From Anaerolineae bacterium (GTDB taxonomy: Bacteria; Chloroflexota; Anaerolineae; Anaerolineales; Villigracilaceae), in assembly GCA_017303735.1 (NCBI GenBank), contig JAFLCF010000185.1:1-8316 (forward strand): a DNA stretch of 8,316 bases. The letters are read 5' to 3'. This document shows, in pieces, positions 5,857-8,316 of the stretch (the first letter of the stretch is position 1; each line of letters opens with the position of its first letter). The notes under the pieces are model-generated. The model worked only from the letters and a program-made list of their open reading frames with translations. It made no database searches and was not told where the DNA came from. Position numbers and translations under genes: made by a program.

Positions 5857-6465
5857 ATGAACATTTTATTACTTCATGGTCAGGGGCGCACGACCAATGC
5901 CATGCGCCTGCTTGGCTTTCGGCTTGGCAGGCTTGGGCACACTGTGAAGTATTTCCGATATTACACCCGTACCGAAAAATTTGTAGATATTGTTCAACGG
6001 CTTGTGGCAGTGATCCAGTCCTTGCCGTATGACCAGCCGTATGCCTTGATCGGTCATTCGATGGGCGGGTTGCTTGCGCGTGCAAGCCTGCCTACTTTGG
6101 GAGATCATCTTCCAAAGCATTTGATCTTGTTGGCGTCTCCGAATCAACCTCCGCGTATGGCACCGATCGCAAAACGAAATTTTTTATATCGCTATCTTAC
6201 AACAGATTGTGGACAAAGAGTATTGAGCCCAGATTTTTATCAAGAACTTCCATTGCCTACTGTGCCTACCACCGTCATTGCAGGCTCTGGCGGACCGCGG
6301 GTTTCATGGCTGCCTTATGGCGATGAACCCAATGATGGTGTGATGAGTGTGCAGGATACGTATGTAGGCTCAGGTGTTGAAGTGATCGATGTGCCAAGCA
6401 TTCATACATTTATCATGAACTCACGCCAGACTCTTCAACATATTCAACGCGTTTTGGAAGACTAA
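5857..6465 (+). CDS. Alpha/beta hydrolase, lipase-like
   Basis: A 202-aa compact alpha/beta hydrolase without a lid domain or signal peptide, so probably cytoplasmic. It starts on the first beta strand, 'MNILLLHGQGR', which includes the oxyanion-hole HG (7-8). The nucleophile elbow is GHSMGG (66-71) with catalytic Ser68. The acid is probably Asp160 in 'EPNDGVMSVQDT', and the base His183 in 'SIHTFIMNS'. The size, the GHSMG box and the DG-V-S region recall minimal lipases such as the Bacillus LipA type and PGAP1-like esterases; the substrate is probably an ester of a lipid or small molecule. The start at 5857 follows the zinc-protein stop by five bases, with an AGGCGG-like ribosome site over that junction. 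Translation is therefore probably coupled. The gene converges on the radical SAM gene, with a hairpin between. Confidence 0.88.
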   Translation: MNILLLHGQGRTTNAMRLLGFRLGRLGHTVKYFRYYTRTEKFVDIVQRLVAVIQSLPYDQPYALIGHSMGGLLARASLPTLGDHLPKHLILLASPNQPPRMAPIAKRNFLYRYLTTDCGQRVLSPDFYQELPLPTVPTTVIAGSGGPRVSWLPYGDEPNDGVMSVQDTYVGSGVEVIDVPSIHTFIMNSRQTLQHIQRVLED

Positions 6466-6472
6466 TATATGT

Positions 6473-6503
6473 GCCCTCGTCGGGGCTTAGCCCCGACGAG
6501 GGC
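6473..6503. terminator. Symmetrical hairpin between convergent genes, probable bidirectional terminator
   Basis: A perfect 14-bp stem (6473-6486 with 6490-6503) closes a TTA loop, with a very GC-rich core (CGGGGC/GCCCCG). It sits 7 bases after the hydrolase stop and 7 bases before the radical SAM stop, so it can serve both convergent transcripts. The T-run after the stem is poor on either strand (GTTTGTATT on plus, ACATATATT on minus), so termination may be partial, or the element may act mainly as a 3'-end stabiliser. It may also be a copy of a dispersed palindrome. Confidence 0.65.
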
Positions 6504-6510
6504 GTTTGTA

Positions 6511-7575
6511 TTAATATGGTCCGATCATTTCCCAAATCTTTTTGTTCTCATCAATAAAATCATCGCAACGCTGACACGGCTTAAGAGAGGGCGGATGCAT
6601 CTTCAAACGCACTTGTCGATATGAGTCTCCATTCCATACTTCTTTAAAAGACTGATGGATGATATTTCCCAACGGGGGGATTTTTTCGCGGGTCATACAA
6701 CAGACATAGACATTGCCATTGAAATCGATCAATGTATGCGACCAGGGTGCATAGCAGGGATGCTTTTCATAAAAGCCGAAGGCATATCTCCCGGCGCGTC
6801 CCAAGCGGACCTCGGACTCGTCTCGCCCAAAGGGGAAAGCATCTTCATCCGAAACGATCAGACCTAATTCAAGAGCACGTTCCGCAATGCGCGGCGCAAT
6901 CTCGTTGTTGAACTTCTCGATATCCTTCTTGCGCATGGACAGGATCTCACCGCAGTGGTCGTCGACAGGAATCAGATTGATGCCATCGGCGCCGAGTTCG
7001 TGAGCAAGGTCTGGGAGTGTGGCAAGCGTCTCATAATTGGTGCGGCTGACCACGGTATTGATGCGAATGGTGAGCTTGCCTTTGTGTTTGTAGCGGTTAA
7101 AAAGCGCAACGGCTTTGGTGGTTAACTTGAATGCCCCTTCCACACCACGAATTTTTTCGTGCATTTTGCGAATGGGCGAGTCGATGGATAGATTCACGCC
7201 GCGCAGACCGGCTTCCACCAATCGTTTGGCATTCTCCTTCGTGATGAGTGTGCCATTGGTGGTCATGGTCACTTTAATGCCAAGCGAAGAAGCCAATTCC
7301 ACAAAATCGGGGATCTGCGGTCGCAGCATGGGTTCGCCGCCAGAGATGTGAATTTTCTTCGTGCCCATTTCTGCCAACTCGTTGATGACTTCTTTCAAAC
7401 GTTCAGGCGTAACAGGCGGCTCGCGGGTCTCGCGCCAGTGATTGCACATCTCACATTTGAGGTTGCAGCCATAAAAGACCTTGAACTTAACATAAAGCGG
7501 CTTGAACGGACGCGCGTTCAAAACCGCTTGTTTGAGATCTTCTTTTTCGTTGGCTATCGTTTCGGAGTTATGCAT
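6511..7575 (-). CDS. Radical SAM protein with SPASM/Twitch-like C-terminal domain
   Basis: A 354-aa protein. The radical SAM motif C37-x3-C41-x2-C44 (CNLKCEMC) binds the SAM-cleaving [4Fe-4S] cluster. GGEP (79-82) is the SAM-binding motif, and 'NLSIDSP' (128-134) is a typical later strand. The C-terminus has further cysteines: C274 (HPCYAPW), G287-x4-C292 and C293 (NVYVCCMT), and C334/C337 (CQRCDDF). The G-x4-C and C-x2-C spacing fits a Twitch or reduced SPASM domain holding one auxiliary cluster. Members of this group (COG0535, PqqE/anSME-like) modify peptides, carbohydrates or cofactors; the substrate here is unknown, and no precursor peptide gene is visible nearby. The ATG at 7575 has no ribosome site and may sit on a very short leader. 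The gene follows the HSL esterase by 39 bases on the same strand, so co-transcription is likely. Confidence 0.9.
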   Translation of the reverse strand: MHNSETIANEKEDLKQAVLNARPFKPLYVKFKVFYGCNLKCEMCNHWRETREPPVTPERLKEVINELAEMGTKKIHISGGEPMLRPQIPDFVELASSLGIKVTMTTNGTLITKENAKRLVEAGLRGVNLSIDSPIRKMHEKIRGVEGAFKLTTKAVALFNRYKHKGKLTIRINTVVSRTNYETLATLPDLAHELGADGINLIPVDDHCGEILSMRKKDIEKFNNEIAPRIAERALELGLIVSDEDAFPFGRDESEVRLGRAGRYAFGFYEKHPCYAPWSHTLIDFNGNVYVCCMTREKIPPLGNIIHQSFKEVWNGDSYRQVRLKMHPPSLKPCQRCDDFIDENKKIWEMIGPY

Positions 7576-7591
7576 AACAATAAGAGACTAA

Positions 7592-7622
7592 ATTCTATCA
7601 TCGGTGCAGTGGGCTTAACCAA
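7592..7622 (-). promoter_or_regulatory. Weak candidate promoter for the radical SAM gene
   Basis: The minus strand has TAGAAT (7592-7597, five of six to the -10) and TTGGTT (7617-7622) at a long 19-bp spacing, overlapping the end of the esterase gene. It would give a leader of only about 10 bases, in line with the missing ribosome site. Read-through from the esterase gene is the alternative. Confidence 0.25.
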
Positions 7623-8316
7623 CAAGGTATTTCTTCAGCGCATTGATCTGTGAATTTCGGAATTCTTGAACGATGGGTAGTTGTTGGTCAAATACATCGA
7701 AGCCATGAAAAGCGCCTTTGACGATGTTCAGGTCACATTCGATGCCTGCTTCTTTTAACCGTTGAGCATACAACATATTTTCTTCGTAAAATACATCCAA
7801 TGTGCCTACACCGATCCATGCTGGCGGCAAACCAGAAAGGTCTTCGCGCCGGGCGGGCACGGAATGAGCGGGCAACTCGTTTGCTCCATAATCTTTCCCT
7901 AAATAAGCCTCCCAGCCAAAGCGATTGTTCTTTTGGCTCCAGGTCGGGCTATTGCTGTCATCAATGTCGGTGCGGAGCGCGGTGCGGTCATCCAGCATGG
8001 GATATCGAAGCAGTTGGAAAATGGGTGATACTTCTTTGCGGTCCTGCGCCAATTGTGCCAGCGCGGCAGCCAGTCTGCCCCCGGCACTGGTACCGCCAAC
8101 GCCGATTCGGGTTGCATCGAAACCGAATTGGTCTGAATTTTGTTTTGCCCATATCATTGCTGAGTAACAATCTTCCAACCCGGCTGGGAAGGGATGTTTG
8201 GGAGCCAGGCGATAGTCTACTGACACGATGCCGATGCCCAATTCGCGCACAAATTGGATGCAAAGTTCATCTTCCATTTCAGGCTTGCCGATGATATATC
8301 CGCCGCCGTGCATCCA
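7615..8316 (-). CDS. HSL-family (GTSAG-type) alpha/beta hydrolase, partial (N-terminus beyond right edge)
   Basis: The frame is open to the right edge. The first visible residues, W-M-H-G-G-G-Y, are the conserved oxyanion-hole motif of the hormone-sensitive lipase family, which normally lies 70-90 residues into the protein. The methionine there is therefore internal and the true start is outside the window. Counting from that Met, the nucleophile motif GGTSAGG holds Ser76, Asp173 (TLDVFYEEN) is the likely acid and His203 (AFHGFD) the base; 'DYRLAPKHPFPAGLED' (33-48) is the classic family block. The GTSAG rather than GDSAG box places it in the GTSAG subfamily of bacterial HSL (family IV) esterases. 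It likely hydrolyses short- to medium-chain esters in the cytoplasm. The radical SAM gene follows after 39 bases. The triad is intact, so it is truncated only by the window. Confidence 0.92.
   Translation of the reverse strand, partial: WMHGGGYIIGKPEMEDELCIQFVRELGIGIVSVDYRLAPKHPFPAGLEDCYSAMIWAKQNSDQFGFDATRIGVGGTSAGGRLAAALAQLAQDRKEVSPIFQLLRYPMLDDRTALRTDIDDSNSPTWSQKNNRFGWEAYLGKDYGANELPAHSVPARREDLSGLPPAWIGVGTLDVFYEENMLYAQRLKEAGIECDLNIVKGAFHGFDVFDQQLPIVQEFRNSQINALKKYLVG

Noticed and set aside
7800..8294. Open frame of 164 codons on the plus strand
   Set aside because: It lies opposite the HSL esterase, which has an intact family signature and triad. The antisense frame shows no recognisable domain.

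Overview
The window looks like a chromosomal segment of a Chloroflexota bacterium, most likely class Anaerolineae. I infer this from the style of the proteins, the moderate GC content, the several unusual start contexts, and a dispersed-looking GTAGGGGC-type hairpin repeat. This is recognition from reading, not a database result. The window holds nine protein genes and almost no free space: no gap exceeds about 140 bases. I found no RNA gene, insertion sequence, phage gene or CRISPR array.

Left part (1-2367, minus strand). A three-gene unit reads leftward: an unrecognised 107-aa protein, a MoxR-type AAA+ ATPase overlapping it by 17 bases, and a CoxE-like VWA-domain protein that runs off the left edge. 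MoxR ATPases and VWA proteins typically act together as a chaperone or cofactor-insertion machine. A 65-base double-hairpin inverted repeat separates the last two genes. A possible promoter lies in the 139-base gap upstream.

Middle (2507-5558, minus strand). A tightly packed unit: a family 4 glycosyltransferase, aspartate ammonia-lyase (aspA, GTG start, 4-base overlap) and a GNAT acetyltransferase (2-base gap). The spacing implies one transcript with translational coupling, although the three functions do not form an obvious pathway. The glycosyltransferase carries a short heptamer tandem repeat in its interdomain linker.

Right of the divergence point (5570-6465, plus strand). A small B-box-like zinc-binding protein and a lipase-like alpha/beta hydrolase lie five bases apart. 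The zinc-protein start is only 11 bases from the divergent glycosyltransferase start, so each promoter must sit inside the other gene.

Right part (6511-8316, minus strand). A radical SAM protein with a SPASM/Twitch-like C-terminus follows a partial HSL-family (GTSAG-type) esterase. It converges on the plus-strand pair, and a strong symmetrical hairpin separates the two.

Nothing here is a clear new defence or mobile system. The most open items are the 107-aa protein fused by overlap to the MoxR-VWA unit, the covarying double hairpin, the heptamer repeat inside a coding sequence, and the radical SAM enzyme of unknown substrate.
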